Source: Gaiellasilicea sp963794385 | Lineage (GTDB): Bacteria > Actinomycetota > Thermoleophilia > Gaiellales > Gaiellaceae | Reading direction: 5' to 3' | Assembly: GCA_963794385.1 (NCBI GenBank) | Contig: CAWCDT010000010.1 | Coordinates: 248,001-312,000 of the forward strand | DNA: 64,000 nt | Shown: in pieces, positions 7,956-17,162 of the stretch | Layout: each line of letters opens with the position of its first letter | Numbering within the stretch: the first letter of the stretch is position 1 | Notes under the pieces: generated by a model | Seen by the model: the letters and a program-made list of their open reading frames with translations, nothing else | What the model was told of the DNA's origin: nothing | Database searches by the model: none | Made by a program: the position numbers and the translations under genes

Positions 7956-9525
7956 ATGTCAGGAAAGAGGAAGTTTCTCGCCGCTACGGCAGCTCTCGCC
8001 GCTGTGGCCGTGGTGGGCGGCGGAGCCGTCACGTCGGCCCAATCCGCCCCGACCGCATACGCCGTCGCCGCGGCGACGGGCTGCACGTCGTCGAAGGGGA
8101 CGCTGAAGTACGGCATCGCCGGCGCCGGCATCGCGCAGCTCGACCCGAACACGCTCAACTTCGCGGGCCAGGTGCCGCTGCAGACACTGCTCTACAACGG
8201 CCTCTCGAAGTACGACCGCAACATGAACGTCGTGGCCGACCTCGCCACCAATTGGCGCTCGTCGGAGGACCTGAAGACGTGGTTCTTCACCCTACGCAAG
8301 GGCGTGAAGTACTCGACCGGGCGTGCCTTCACGGCGAATGACGCGCGCGCCAACATCCTGCGCGTGCTCGATCCGGCGGTGCCCTCGCAGCAGCGCGCGA
8401 ACGCGAAGGACATCCGCTCGGTGCGCGTGATCAACCCCTACCTGCTCCGGATCAGGCTGGGCAGCCCGAGCGCGATCCTCCCGAATGCCCTCGTCGACAT
8501 CAAGATGAGCGACACAGAGAACGTCGACACCCTCGCCTCGAGCGGCACGGGGACGGGGCCGTACCGGGTGTCCTCGTTCGTGCCGAACCAGTCGCTCGCG
8601 CTGGTGCCGAACCCGCACCACTTCGGCGGCAAGGCGTGCCTGCAGCGGATCGAGTTCGTGCGCGAGCCCGACCCGACCTCGATGGTGACGAGCTTCCGGT
8701 CAGGCAACCTCGACATGATCTGGCAGGTGCGGCCCGACCGACGTGCAGGCGCTCCGCTCCAGCTCGACGTCGTTCCTCCAGCCGAAGGGTGTCTCGGGCG
8801 CGCATGTGTGGGAGCTCGACGTGACCTCGGAGCCGTTCAACGACGTCCGGGCGCGCCAGGCGCTCTCCTATGCGATCGACCGCCGGACGATGAACCGGGC
8901 CGCGTTCTCCGGCCTGGCGACCCCGTCGATGGGCAACTCGCTGATCAGCGCGTCGAGCGGCGCGTACAACAAGAAGCTGAAGCCGTACAGCTTCGACCTG
9001 CAGAAGGCGAAGCAGCTCTTCGACGCGGCGGGCGTGAGGTCCGGGTCGACGTTCACCTTCTGGGCGCTGGCCGGCCGCCGTGACGAATGGATCACGATGG
9101 CGCAGATCCTGCAGCAGGACCTGCAGAAGATCGGGCTCAACCTCAGGATCGAGCGCTCGGACGTGAGCACCTGGCTCGCGAAGTTCTTCCCGGCCGGCAA
9201 GAAGTATCCGAACACGATCATCGGCAACTACTTCTCGCTGCCGCCGAACCCGACCTACGCGATGAAGCAGGGTCAGTTCGGCTCCTGCGAGTGCAACTGG
9301 AAGAACACGACGTTCGAGAACCTGGCGCTCAAGGCTCCGGGCGTCCGCGATCTCGGCGATCGGCAGAAGGTCTACGACACGATGCAGCAGATCTTCAGCT
9401 CCTACGCTCCGGTGATGGTGATCGCGCACCAGACGAACATCGTCGCCCACCACAACAAGGTCCAGAACGCGTGGGAGGACGCGCAGGGCAACGTCCACCT
9501 GGAGGAAGCGCGGATCTCGGGCTAG
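7956..9525 (+). CDS. Extracellular solute-binding protein family 5 (oligopeptide/dipeptide type), one frameshift
   Basis: The ATG at 7956 follows GAGGAGGG. An export signal (MSGKRKFLAATAALAAVAVVGG) leads into a DppA/OppA-type SBP: LDPNTLNF, LLYNGLSKYD, VADLATNW, WFFTLRKGVKYSTG, GTGPYRVSSF, then ARQALSYAIDRRTM and a C-terminal lobe ending EEARISG. The frame changes at the CCC run 8733-8735. Removing one C joins RSGNLDMIWQV to DVQALRSS and gives about 522 residues, normal for the family. It delivers peptides or related ligands to the two permeases downstream. Both halves are well conserved, so the break is probably a sequence error. Confidence 0.8.
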
Positions 9526-9601
9526 CCGAAGGGCACGAGGGTGGCCGGCCTGTCCGGCCGCCCTCGCCGCCCGGCGCGCCTGGGGGAGCGGCCACGACTC
9601 G

Positions 9602-10564
9602 ATGTTGAGCTATTTCGTCAGGCGGCTCGTCACCAGTGCCGGGCTGCTGATCCTGGGGTCGATGGTCGTGTTCCTGCTGATGCGGGTGATCCCGGGCGAC
9701 CCGACGATCACGAAGCTCGGTGGCACGATCAAGGAAGTCGAGGGCGAGACTATCGCGAGCATCAGGGCCGAGCTCGGTCTCGACAAGTCCATCCCCGAGC
9801 AGTACGTCGACTGGGTCGGCGGCATCCTGCACGGCGACTTCGGCGCCTCGTACTTCAGCCAGTTCCCCGTCACGGCGCTCGTCCAGCAGCGCTACGGCGC
9901 CACGCTCCTGCTCGCGTTCATGGCCATGGTGATCGGCCTGCTGATCGCGGTTCCGGCCTCGGTCGCGGGCGCGATCTGGCCGAATCGCGTCCTCAACGCC
10001 GTGCTCTCCGGCTTCGCCGCGATCGGGATCGCGATCCCCACGTTCGTGATCGGGATCCTTCTGATCATCGCGCTCGGCGCCGAGCTCGAGCTGCTGCCCA
10101 CCCAGGGCTACGTCTCCTTCCAGGCCGATCCGATCGGAAGCATCAAGTCGACGGCATTGCCTGCGATCACGCTCGGGATCGGCGTGGCCGCGGCGACGAT
10201 GCGGATCCTGCGACCGTCCCTGGTCGACGTCGGCTCGTCGTCCTTCGTCCGGACGGCGAAGGGCAAGGGGCTCTTGCGCCGACAGGTCGTCGTCCGGCAC
10301 GAGCTGCCGAACGCGTCCCTCCCGGCGATCACGGCGGCGGGGATCATCGTCGCCCACCTCGTCGGCGGAGCGGTGATCATCGAGTACGTCTTCGCGCGGC
10401 CCGGCCTCGGCTCGCTGATGGTGGACTCGGTCTACCAGCGCGACTACGGCGTGCTGCAGGCGCTCGTCCTGCTCGCGGTCGCGGTCTTCATCGTCACCAG
10501 CCTCGTCGTCGACGTCGTCCTCGGCATCATCGACCCGCGCATCCGCACGAAGGCGGTTACGTGA
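9602..10564 (+). CDS. ABC transporter permease, DppB/OppB type
   Basis: This 320-residue inner-membrane protein starts at ATG 9602, 76 bases after the SBP stop. It shows the DppB pattern: MLSYFVRRLVTSAGLLILGSMVVFLL as first helix, RVIPGDP, a long extracytoplasmic loop, and the EAA coupling loop VRTAKGKGLLRRQVVVRHELPNA before GGAVIIEYVFARPGLGSL. Six helices are expected. It forms the translocation pore with the next protein. Its stop overlaps the next start. Confidence 0.9.
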   Translation: MLSYFVRRLVTSAGLLILGSMVVFLLMRVIPGDPTITKLGGTIKEVEGETIASIRAELGLDKSIPEQYVDWVGGILHGDFGASYFSQFPVTALVQQRYGATLLLAFMAMVIGLLIAVPASVAGAIWPNRVLNAVLSGFAAIGIAIPTFVIGILLIIALGAELELLPTQGYVSFQADPIGSIKSTALPAITLGIGVAAATMRILRPSLVDVGSSSFVRTAKGKGLLRRQVVVRHELPNASLPAITAAGIIVAHLVGGAVIIEYVFARPGLGSLMVDSVYQRDYGVLQALVLLAVAVFIVTSLVVDVVLGIIDPRIRTKAVT

Positions 10565-11439
10565 GCACCGTCGTCCCGACCGTTCCCATCGAGGTAACAC
10601 CGGCGTCCCGCACCGACTCGGTGATCCGGCGGCTGTTCCGGCGTCCCGCCGCGGCGGTCGCCGCGATCGTCGTCGCGCTGCTCGTTGTCGGAACTCTCGG
10701 GGCGCCGCTCTTCGCACCCTACGAGCCGACGACGCTGGACTTCGACCGGTTCTTCGCTCCGCCGTCGCGCGAGCACATCTTCGGCACCGACGAGCTCGGC
10801 CGGGACCTGTTCACGCGCATGCTCTACGGCGGCCGCACGTCGATCATCGTCGCCTTCGCCGCGACCACGGTCGCGATGCTTCTCGGCGTCGTCTGGGGAT
10901 TCACGGCAGCGTTTCGCGAGGGCTGGTTGGGCGAGGTCCTGATGCGCGCCGCAGACACGCTGATGGCGATGCCCGCCATCCTCGTCGCGCTCGTGCTCGT
11001 CGCTGCGTTCAGCGCCTCGACGGTGAGCATGATCGTCATCCTCGGGATCATCTTCGCCCCGGCGACGGCGAGGATCGCCCGCTCGACGCTTCTCGCCGAG
11101 CTCCGTTCCGACTACTACGTCGCCGCCGTCTCGGTCGGCGCTTCCGGGAAACGCATCGTCGCCCGCGAGCTCCTGCCGAACGCGCTGCCCGTGCTCGGCG
11201 CGCGCGCGAGCCTCGTCCTCGCCGAGGTGATCTTCGTCGAGGCGAGCCTCAGCTTCGTCGGCCTCGGCGTGCAGCCGCCGGACACCTCATGGGGGACGCT
11301 GCTGCAGCAGGGCTACTCGAACCTCTACAGCTCCTACTGGTACCCGATCTTCCCGGGGCTCGTGATCCTCGTCGCCGTGCTCGCCCTGAACACGCTGGGC
11401 GACAACATCCAAAAGGTCCTCGACCCCGCGCACTCGTGA
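10561..11439 (+). CDS. ABC transporter permease, DppC/OppC type
   Basis: The start is the GTG at 10561, which shares bases with the TGA of the upstream permease (GTGA). The 292 residues contain the DppC hallmarks HIFGTDELGRDLFTRMLYGGRTS, an EAA loop (YYVAAVSVGASGKRIVARELLPNALPV), EASLSFVGLGVQPPDTSWG and the terminal NTLGDNIQKVLDP. It is the partner of the preceding permease. Confidence 0.92.
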   Translation: MSTVVPTVPIEVTPASRTDSVIRRLFRRPAAAVAAIVVALLVVGTLGAPLFAPYEPTTLDFDRFFAPPSREHIFGTDELGRDLFTRMLYGGRTSIIVAFAATTVAMLLGVVWGFTAAFREGWLGEVLMRAADTLMAMPAILVALVLVAAFSASTVSMIVILGIIFAPATARIARSTLLAELRSDYYVAAVSVGASGKRIVARELLPNALPVLGARASLVLAEVIFVEASLSFVGLGVQPPDTSWGTLLQQGYSNLYSSYWYPIFPGLVILVAVLALNTLGDNIQKVLDPAHS

Positions 11440-12443
11440 CCGCGACGCTGCCGGAGATCGCGACCGACGTCGTCCTCGAGGTCCGCGACCTCGTGGTCGA
11501 GATCGCTGTGCCGCGCCGCGAGCCGATCAGGCCGGTGCGCGGCGTCTCGTTCGAGGTACGGCAGGGACGGCGGCTCGGGATCGTGGGCGAGTCGGGCAGC
11601 GGCAAGTCGCTGACGGCGCTCTCGCTCATGCGGCTGTTGCCGCCGAGGGCCCGGATCGCCGAAGGTGAGGTGATCCTCCGCGGCCGCGACCTCGCGGGCG
11701 TGTCCGAGCGCGAGATGGCGCGCATCCGCGGCGGACGGATCTCGACCGTCTACCAGGATCCGATGTCGTCGCTGAACCCGCTGATGACCGTCGGAGCGCA
11801 GATCACGGAGGCGATTGCGGCGCACGAGCGCGTCGGCAGGCGCGAGGCGCGCCAGCGGGCGATCGACGTGCTCGGTGACGTGGGGCTGCCGCAGGCCGAG
11901 CGCCGGCTGGACGATCATCCGCACCAGTTCTCCGGCGGCATGCGGCAGCGCGTGATGATCGCGATGGCGATCTGCACCAACCCAGACGTGCTCATCGCGG
12001 ACGAGCCCACGACCGCGCTCGACGTGACGACCCAGTCCCGGATCATGGAGATGCTCGGCCGGATCGTCGAGGAACGCCGGATGGGCGTGATCCTCATCAC
12101 GCATGACCTTGGGCTCGCCTCGTCCTTCTGCGACGACATTCACGTGATGTACGCCGGCCGGATCGTCGAGAGCGGCAGCGCGCCGTCGGTGCTGCGGACT
12201 CCCGCGCACCCGTACTCCGAGGCGCTCCTCGACTCGATCTGCGGCCTCGACCGCGACGTCACGAAGCCGATCGCGGCGATCTCCGGGCAACCGGCCCTGC
12301 CGCACCGGCTCCCGTCCGGCTGCCCGTTCCACCCGCGCTGCGCGTATGCGCGGGAGCGTTGCGTCCAGGATGTGCCGGAGCCGGCTCCCGTCCGTGAGCA
12401 GACCGTGGAGTGTCACTTCCCCGTCGGAGCTCCACCCTCGTGA
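11436..12443 (+). CDS. ABC transporter ATPase, DppD/OppD type
   Basis: The GTG at 11436 overlaps the previous TGA. The 335 residues carry Walker A (GESGSGKS), a Q loop (VYQDPMSSLNPL), the signature FSGGMRQRVMIAMAI, Walker B with catalytic Glu (VLIADEPTTALD) and the H loop (ITHDLGL). The C-terminal oligopeptide-type extension is present, with the cysteine-rich GCPFHPRCAYARERC block seen in OppD/DppD. It energises the importer together with the next ATPase. Confidence 0.93.
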   Translation: MTATLPEIATDVVLEVRDLVVEIAVPRREPIRPVRGVSFEVRQGRRLGIVGESGSGKSLTALSLMRLLPPRARIAEGEVILRGRDLAGVSEREMARIRGGRISTVYQDPMSSLNPLMTVGAQITEAIAAHERVGRREARQRAIDVLGDVGLPQAERRLDDHPHQFSGGMRQRVMIAMAICTNPDVLIADEPTTALDVTTQSRIMEMLGRIVEERRMGVILITHDLGLASSFCDDIHVMYAGRIVESGSAPSVLRTPAHPYSEALLDSICGLDRDVTKPIAAISGQPALPHRLPSGCPFHPRCAYARERCVQDVPEPAPVREQTVECHFPVGAPPS

Positions 12444-13489
12444 GCGCGACGGACGTGGCTGCGACGGCTCCGGAGCCCGTGCGGGAGCGTGAGCCGCTGG
12501 TCGTGGTGGAGGGGCTGAGCCGACACTTCCCGCTGGGCGGGCCGCGCTCACGGCGGGTGGTGAAGGCGGTGGACGATGTCTCGCTGGTGCTGAACCGGGG
12601 CGAGACGGTCGGTCTGGTGGGCGAGTCGGGATCGGGAAAGTCGACGCTGGCGCGGCTTCTCTTGCGGCTGGACGAGCCGACCGCAGGAACCGTGCGCTTC
12701 GAGTCGACCGATCTCTACCGGGTGGGCTCACGCGAGCTGCGCCGGCTGCGGCGGGAGATGCAGATCGTCTTCCAGGACCCCTACGCCTCGTTGAACAAGC
12801 GCAAGACGGTCGAGCAGGCGATCTCGTTTCCCCTGCTGGTGCACGACCGCTCACTCTCGAGGAGAGAGCGGCGGCTGCGCGTGGCGGAGCTGCTCGAGCT
12901 GGTCGGTCTGCGGCCGGAGCACGCGACGGCGTTTCCGCGCCAGCTCTCAGGCGGCCAGTGCCAGCGGGTCAGCATCGCCCGCGCGCTGGCGCTCAATCCG
13001 AAGCTGGTCGTCCTCGACGAGGCCGTCTCCTCGGTCGACGTCTCGATCCAGGCGCAGATCCTCAACCTGCTTCGCGACCTGCAGGATCGGCTCGACCTGA
13101 CCTATCTCTTCGTCACCCACGATCTCGGCGTCGTCCGCTACATGGCCGACACGATCGCGGTCATGTACCTGGGCCGGATCGTCGAGCAGGGTCCCCGCGA
13201 CGCCCTCTTCGCCGACCCGAAACACCCCTACACCCACGCACTCCTGGCCTCGATCCCACCGGCCCCGGGCGATGCGCCACGCGCGCAGGTGACTCTGCGC
13301 GAGGCACTCGCCTCGGACGAGCTTCCGAGCGGCTGCCGCTTCCATCCTCGCTGTCCCCTCGGCGAGCGCGAGCGCTGCCAGACCGTCGACCCCGCCCTCG
13401 AGCCGGTCGCGACAGCCCACACCGCCGCCTGCCACTACCCGCAACCGGCGGGGAGCCTGCTCGCGGCCGCGGCGCGGGAGAGCGCGTGA
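12440..13489 (+). CDS. ABC transporter ATPase, DppF/OppF type
   Basis: It starts at GTG 12440, overlapping the previous stop (GTGA), and has 349 residues. Walker A is GESGSGKST, the Q loop is VFQDPYASLN and the H loop is VTHDLGV. The C-terminal oligopeptide domain contains GCRFHPRCPLGERERC. Two small departures: the signature reads LSGGQCQRVS (Cys for the usual Arg/Gln) and Walker B ends VVLDEAVSSVD (DEA, the usual variant in DppF). It completes a five-gene importer. Confidence 0.93.
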   Translation: MSATDVAATAPEPVREREPLVVVEGLSRHFPLGGPRSRRVVKAVDDVSLVLNRGETVGLVGESGSGKSTLARLLLRLDEPTAGTVRFESTDLYRVGSRELRRLRREMQIVFQDPYASLNKRKTVEQAISFPLLVHDRSLSRRERRLRVAELLELVGLRPEHATAFPRQLSGGQCQRVSIARALALNPKLVVLDEAVSSVDVSIQAQILNLLRDLQDRLDLTYLFVTHDLGVVRYMADTIAVMYLGRIVEQGPRDALFADPKHPYTHALLASIPPAPGDAPRAQVTLREALASDELPSGCRFHPRCPLGERERCQTVDPALEPVATAHTAACHYPQPAGSLLAAAARESA

Positions 13490-14223
13490 GCACCGTCCGC
13501 CGGTGGGACGCCCTCACGCGTGACGAGATCCGTGCGGTCGCGTCCGATGCCCTCCTCGTGCTGCCGGTCGGCTCGACCGAGCAGCACGGCCCGCACCTCG
13601 CGACGGCAACCGACGCGCTGATCGCCCAGACGATCGCGGAGCGAGCAGCCGAGGCGGCCGCGCGGCCTGAGACGATCCTGCTCGCGCCGACGCTCGCCTT
13701 CGGCGCGTCGCACCACCACCTCCCGTTCGGGGGCACGCTCTCTCTGGCTACGTCGACGTTCCAGCTCGTCCTCCGCGATCTGCTCGCCTCGGCGGCGTCG
13801 GCGGGCATCAGGCGCGTATTCGTGCTCAATGCGCACGGCGGCAACTCGGCTGCCTGCGCGATCGCCGTCGCCGAAGCCTCGCGCGACCTCGGTCTCCTCG
13901 CCGCGACCGCGATGCCGTCGGATCTCGTCGATTCGGATGCGATCGAGGGGCCCGTGCAAGGCCACGCCGGGAGCTTCGAGACGTCGCTCATGCTCGCTCT
14001 CGACCCCGACCGCGTCAGGCCCGACCTCACGAGACCGTCGCCCGGCGACGCCCGGCGACGTCTCCCCGGCCTCTTCATCAGCGAGCCCGGCCGCTGGCAG
14101 GAGCTGGACGGCTTCACCGATCACCCCGAGGAGGGTTCGCGCGAACGAGGCGCGCGGGCGGTCGCGGCCTGCGTCGCGGCCGTCGCCGCCGCGTTCGAGC
14201 AGCTCGCCGACACCGGTGCCTGA
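13486..14223 (+). CDS. Creatininase-family amidohydrolase
   Basis: The GTG at 13486 overlaps the ATPase stop. The 245 residues show the creatininase metal site: LPVGSTEQHGPHLATATD (Glu32, His34, Asp43), FGASHHHLPFGGT, NAHGGNS and the later HAGSFETS Glu. Members open cyclic amides (creatininase) or act on formamides (MftE, ArfB, FAPy deformylase), with Zn or Mn. The tight link to the peptide importer suggests hydrolysis of an imported cyclic or N-substituted amide. The exact substrate is not deducible. Confidence 0.85.
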   Translation: MSTVRRWDALTRDEIRAVASDALLVLPVGSTEQHGPHLATATDALIAQTIAERAAEAAARPETILLAPTLAFGASHHHLPFGGTLSLATSTFQLVLRDLLASAASAGIRRVFVLNAHGGNSAACAIAVAEASRDLGLLAATAMPSDLVDSDAIEGPVQGHAGSFETSLMLALDPDRVRPDLTRPSPGDARRRLPGLFISEPGRWQELDGFTDHPEEGSRERGARAVAACVAAVAAAFEQLADTGA

Positions 14224-14224
14224 C

Positions 14225-15337
14225 ATGAGCGGGCCGACGATCGCGGCCGTCGAGACGACGACAGTCACCGGCCGCGCGAAAGCCGCGCTCAAGGTGCGAG
14301 GGGCGCGCGTCGTCCACGACGCGTCCACGTTCACGCTGGTCAGGATCGTCACCGACGAGGGCGCGGAGGGCTTCGGGGAGGTGAGCGCGACGGCCGCGTG
14401 GAGCGGCGAGGACGCGATCACGGCCACTCATTTCGTGCGCGACGTGCTGGCTCCGGTACTCGTCGGGAGGCAACTCGCGCCGATCGAGGCGCACGCGACC
14501 GAGTTCGACCGCATCCTGCGCGGGAACTGGTTCACGAAGGCCGGCGTCAACACCGCGCTCTGGGACGCGCTCGGCCGGACGCGCGGTGTGGGCGTCGCAC
14601 AGCTGCTCGGCGGCCCGCACCGGCGTGAGGTGCCCGTGAAGATCTCCCTCAGCGGCGACGGCGACGACCTGCGCGCGGGCTACGAGACGGCCGTGGGGCT
14701 GGGTTTCCGCTCCTTCAAGGTCAAGGTCGGGCGCGACCCCGACGCCGATGTGGCCAGGATCGCGCTCGCCCGCGAGCTGGCGGGCGACGACGCGCTCGTC
14801 GGGGCGGACGCGAACGGCGGCTGGCCGCTGGACGTCGCGCTCGCGACCGTGCCGCGTCTGGCCGACTCCGGCATCGCCTTCATCGAGCAGCCCGTGCAGG
14901 CCGAAGACCTCGAGGGCCTGCGCGAGGTGCGGGCGCTCGGCGTCCCCTTGATCGCGGACGAGTCGGTCTACTCGCAGGCGGACGTGCTCCGCATCGGCCG
15001 GCTCGGCGCGGCGGACGTCGTCAGCCTGTACGTCGGCAAGAGCGCCGGGCTGGAGCGCGCCGTCGAGTCGGCGCGGCTCGCGAACGAGCTCGGCCTGGAC
15101 GTCGTGATCGGCGCGAACGGGGAGATGGGGATCGGCGCCGCGGCGCAGCTGCACGTCGCCTGCGCGTGCGAGCGGATCAGCGAGTTCCCGCACGGGATCA
15201 TCGGCCACCACTTCTACGAGGAGGACGCGACGCTGGCCGAGCCGTTGGACATCGACGGCGTCGTCGCGCGCCTGCCGGACGGACCGGGTCTCGGCGTCGA
15301 GCCGAGCGCCGAGGTGCGGCGGAGATTCTCCGCGTGA
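14225..15337 (+). CDS. Enolase-superfamily enzyme (muconate cycloisomerase / dipeptide epimerase subgroup)
   Basis: A 370-residue protein from ATG 14225 (an in-frame GTG at 14216 is possible). The capping domain is followed by the barrel with the MLE-subgroup residues: FKVKVGRD (KxK base), GADANGG, FIEQPV, IADESVYSQAD and SLYVGKSAGL (second catalytic Lys). This subgroup holds muconate cycloisomerases, o-succinylbenzoate synthases and L-Ala-D/L-Glu-type dipeptide epimerases. Beside an oligopeptide importer, dipeptide epimerase is the natural guess, but the specificity loop cannot be read by eye. Confidence 0.8.
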   Translation: MSGPTIAAVETTTVTGRAKAALKVRGARVVHDASTFTLVRIVTDEGAEGFGEVSATAAWSGEDAITATHFVRDVLAPVLVGRQLAPIEAHATEFDRILRGNWFTKAGVNTALWDALGRTRGVGVAQLLGGPHRREVPVKISLSGDGDDLRAGYETAVGLGFRSFKVKVGRDPDADVARIALARELAGDDALVGADANGGWPLDVALATVPRLADSGIAFIEQPVQAEDLEGLREVRALGVPLIADESVYSQADVLRIGRLGAADVVSLYVGKSAGLERAVESARLANELGLDVVIGANGEMGIGAAAQLHVACACERISEFPHGIIGHHFYEEDATLAEPLDIDGVVARLPDGPGLGVEPSAEVRRRFSA

Positions 15338-16434
15338 ACGCAGGCGTCCAGGTCTTCCTCTATCCCGAGGAGCTCGACCACATCGAGCCGGACGAGCTCG
15401 CGGCGCAGGTGCTCGCGCTCGGCTGCGACGCGGTCTCGGTCTCGGTCGCCTATCACCGCGGCCGGCGCGTCCTTCCGCGGCATCGGCGGGTCAGCGTGCT
15501 CTCCCGCAGCACGCTCTACATCGAGCCGTCGCGAGGCCGGTACGGCAGGCTCGTACCGGAGGGAACGCGGTCGGAGTCGCTCCATCGCTTCCGGGAGGCG
15601 TGCGAGCGTGCCGGTCTCCGTTTCCGGGCCTGGGTCGTCGGCCTCCACAACGGCGAGCTCGCTGCCGAGCATCCCGACGCGGCCGCGCAGCTGATCGACG
15701 GCTCCCCGACGGGCCACAGCCTGTGCCCTTCCTCGGCCGAGGCGATCGCATACGTCGCCGCGCTCGCCGGGGACGTCGCGGCCCAGCTCGCGCCGGAGGC
15801 GATCGACCTCGAGGCCGGCTTCTATGCCGCGTGGGATCCCGCGTACACGCTCACGCTCGCGCTCGAGCCGCTCTCGGAGCAGGCGCGTTTGCTTGCGTCA
15901 CAGTGCTTCTGCGACTCGTGCCGCGCACTCGTCCCGCCCGGCCTGGAAGCGCGTGCCCGCGCGGCAGCCGGTCCGCCGTTCGGCGACGGCGCCGCCGATG
16001 ACGGGCTCACCGGCAAGCTCGCGTCAGCACGTGCAGTCGGCGCCACACGGCTTGTCGAGGCGGTTGCGGCGGCCGTGCACGCCGAGGGCTGCTTGCTCCG
16101 CGTGTTCGCCTCCGGCCCGCCCGCGCAGGCGGCGCTGCAGGGCGTCTCGGCCGCGTCCGTCTCTGCCGCCGACGCGCTTCTCTATGGCTGCGGCCCGCTC
16201 GCCGGCGACGAGCTGCAGGCCCGCTTCGACGGCCTTCGAGCGCTCGCCGGTCGTTCCGGCACGGTCTCCACGAACTGGACGCCGGAGCGGACCGAGCTCG
16301 GCGCAGACGCGGAGCGCCTCGCGGCCGCGGGTGCCGAGGGTCTCGCCCTCTACAACCTCTCGCTCGTCCCCGACGCCGGCCTCGACGCGTTCCGCGCGGC
16401 GGCCGCGGCGTTTCGGGCGGCGGTGCCGGCCTGA
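15334..16434 (+). CDS. Uncharacterised 366-residue protein, probable TIM barrel with a CFCDSC motif
   Basis: It begins at GTG 15334, overlapping the enolase stop, and ends inside the next ATG. I do not recognise a named family. Alternating strand-helix segments (VQVFLYPEEL, CDAVSVSVAYHRG, FRAWVVGLHNGE, AIDLEAGFYAAWD, LLRVFASGPP, ALLYGCGP, GTVSTNWTPE, GLALYNLSLVPD) look like a beta/alpha barrel. Candidate active-site groups are His/Asn in GLHNGEL, Glu in DLEAGF and a CFCDSC pair. The last resembles Cys motifs in family-10-like putative glycoside hydrolases. Its place in the middle of the operon says it handles the same imported compound. Confidence 0.6.
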   Translation: MNAGVQVFLYPEELDHIEPDELAAQVLALGCDAVSVSVAYHRGRRVLPRHRRVSVLSRSTLYIEPSRGRYGRLVPEGTRSESLHRFREACERAGLRFRAWVVGLHNGELAAEHPDAAAQLIDGSPTGHSLCPSSAEAIAYVAALAGDVAAQLAPEAIDLEAGFYAAWDPAYTLTLALEPLSEQARLLASQCFCDSCRALVPPGLEARARAAAGPPFGDGAADDGLTGKLASARAVGATRLVEAVAAAVHAEGCLLRVFASGPPAQAALQGVSAASVSAADALLYGCGPLAGDELQARFDGLRALAGRSGTVSTNWTPERTELGADAERLAAAGAEGLALYNLSLVPDAGLDAFRAAAAAFRAAVPA

Positions 16435-17162
16435 TGGTGCTCGACGGCCACGTGATGCTGGGGAGCGGCCGTGACGCCTCGCTCACCGCCGAGGAGCTGC
16501 TGGCGACGATGGACCGGCTCGGCATCGACCGCGCGCTCGTCTCGCCCGCCGAGGGCTACCTCCCGGTGCGCAATCGCGAGGGGAACGAGCTCACCGCCGC
16601 GGCTGCGGCGGCTTCCGACGGGCGCCTGCTCGCGTACGCGGTCGCGACCCCGTGGCTCGGGGCCGAGGCGGTCGAGGAGCTGCGCCGCGCGCGTGAGGGC
16701 GGCGCCGTGGCGCTGAAGCTCGACCCGGCGCTCCAGGGCTTCGATCTCCTCGACGGGCAGGCCGAGCCGCTCGTCGCCTTCGCGATCGAGTCCGGCTGGC
16801 CGGTGTACGTCCGCACCGGCACGCCGCCGCACGCGCTGCCGCTCCAGGTTGCGTGGCTCGCCGGGCGCTTTCCCGAGGGCAACTTCCTGCTCGGCAAGGC
16901 GGGTGCGACCGACTTCTCCCACGACGGGCCGGCGACCCTCGCGGCTGCGGCGAACGTCTATGCCGACAGCGTCTACGTCGAGTGGCCGACGGCGCTCGCA
17001 GCGTCGGATCCGAACGGGACCGGCCGGCGCGTCTTCTTCACGACAGACGCGCCGTTCGGCGACGCTGCGATCGAGCTCGCGCGCGTCACCGAGGCGCCCT
17101 ACGAGGGCGACGTGCGCGACGCGATCCTCGGCGGCACGCTCGGCCGCCTGCTCGCGCTGTGA
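16434..17162 (+). CDS. Amidohydrolase-2-like (TIM-barrel) hydrolase
   Basis: The ATG at 16434 overlaps the previous TGA. The 242 residues carry a degenerate amidohydrolase layout: an N-terminal DGHVMLG in place of DxHxH, VALKLDPALQGFDLLD, WPVYVRTGTPPHALPLQVAWL, GKAGATDFSHDG and FFTTDAPFGDAAIE. The canonical metal His-x-His at the start is incomplete (one His), and the Asp of TTDAPFG is kept. It may be a divergent member that works without the usual binuclear site, or one that is not catalytic. It sits in an operon with two related genes on the opposite strand close by. Confidence 0.65.
   Translation: MVLDGHVMLGSGRDASLTAEELLATMDRLGIDRALVSPAEGYLPVRNREGNELTAAAAAASDGRLLAYAVATPWLGAEAVEELRRAREGGAVALKLDPALQGFDLLDGQAEPLVAFAIESGWPVYVRTGTPPHALPLQVAWLAGRFPEGNFLLGKAGATDFSHDGPATLAAAANVYADSVYVEWPTALAASDPNGTGRRVFFTTDAPFGDAAIELARVTEAPYEGDVRDAILGGTLGRLLAL

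Noticed and set aside
8733..8745. Programmed ribosomal frameshift in the solute-binding gene
   Set aside because: No slippery heptamer or downstream structure is visible, the family is never frameshifted, and several other genes show the same one-base excess in G/C runs.
9541..11439. A 632-codon reading that contains the second permease at its end
   Set aside because: Only the part from the GTG at 10561 is a protein; the first 340 codons are the shadow of the first permease.
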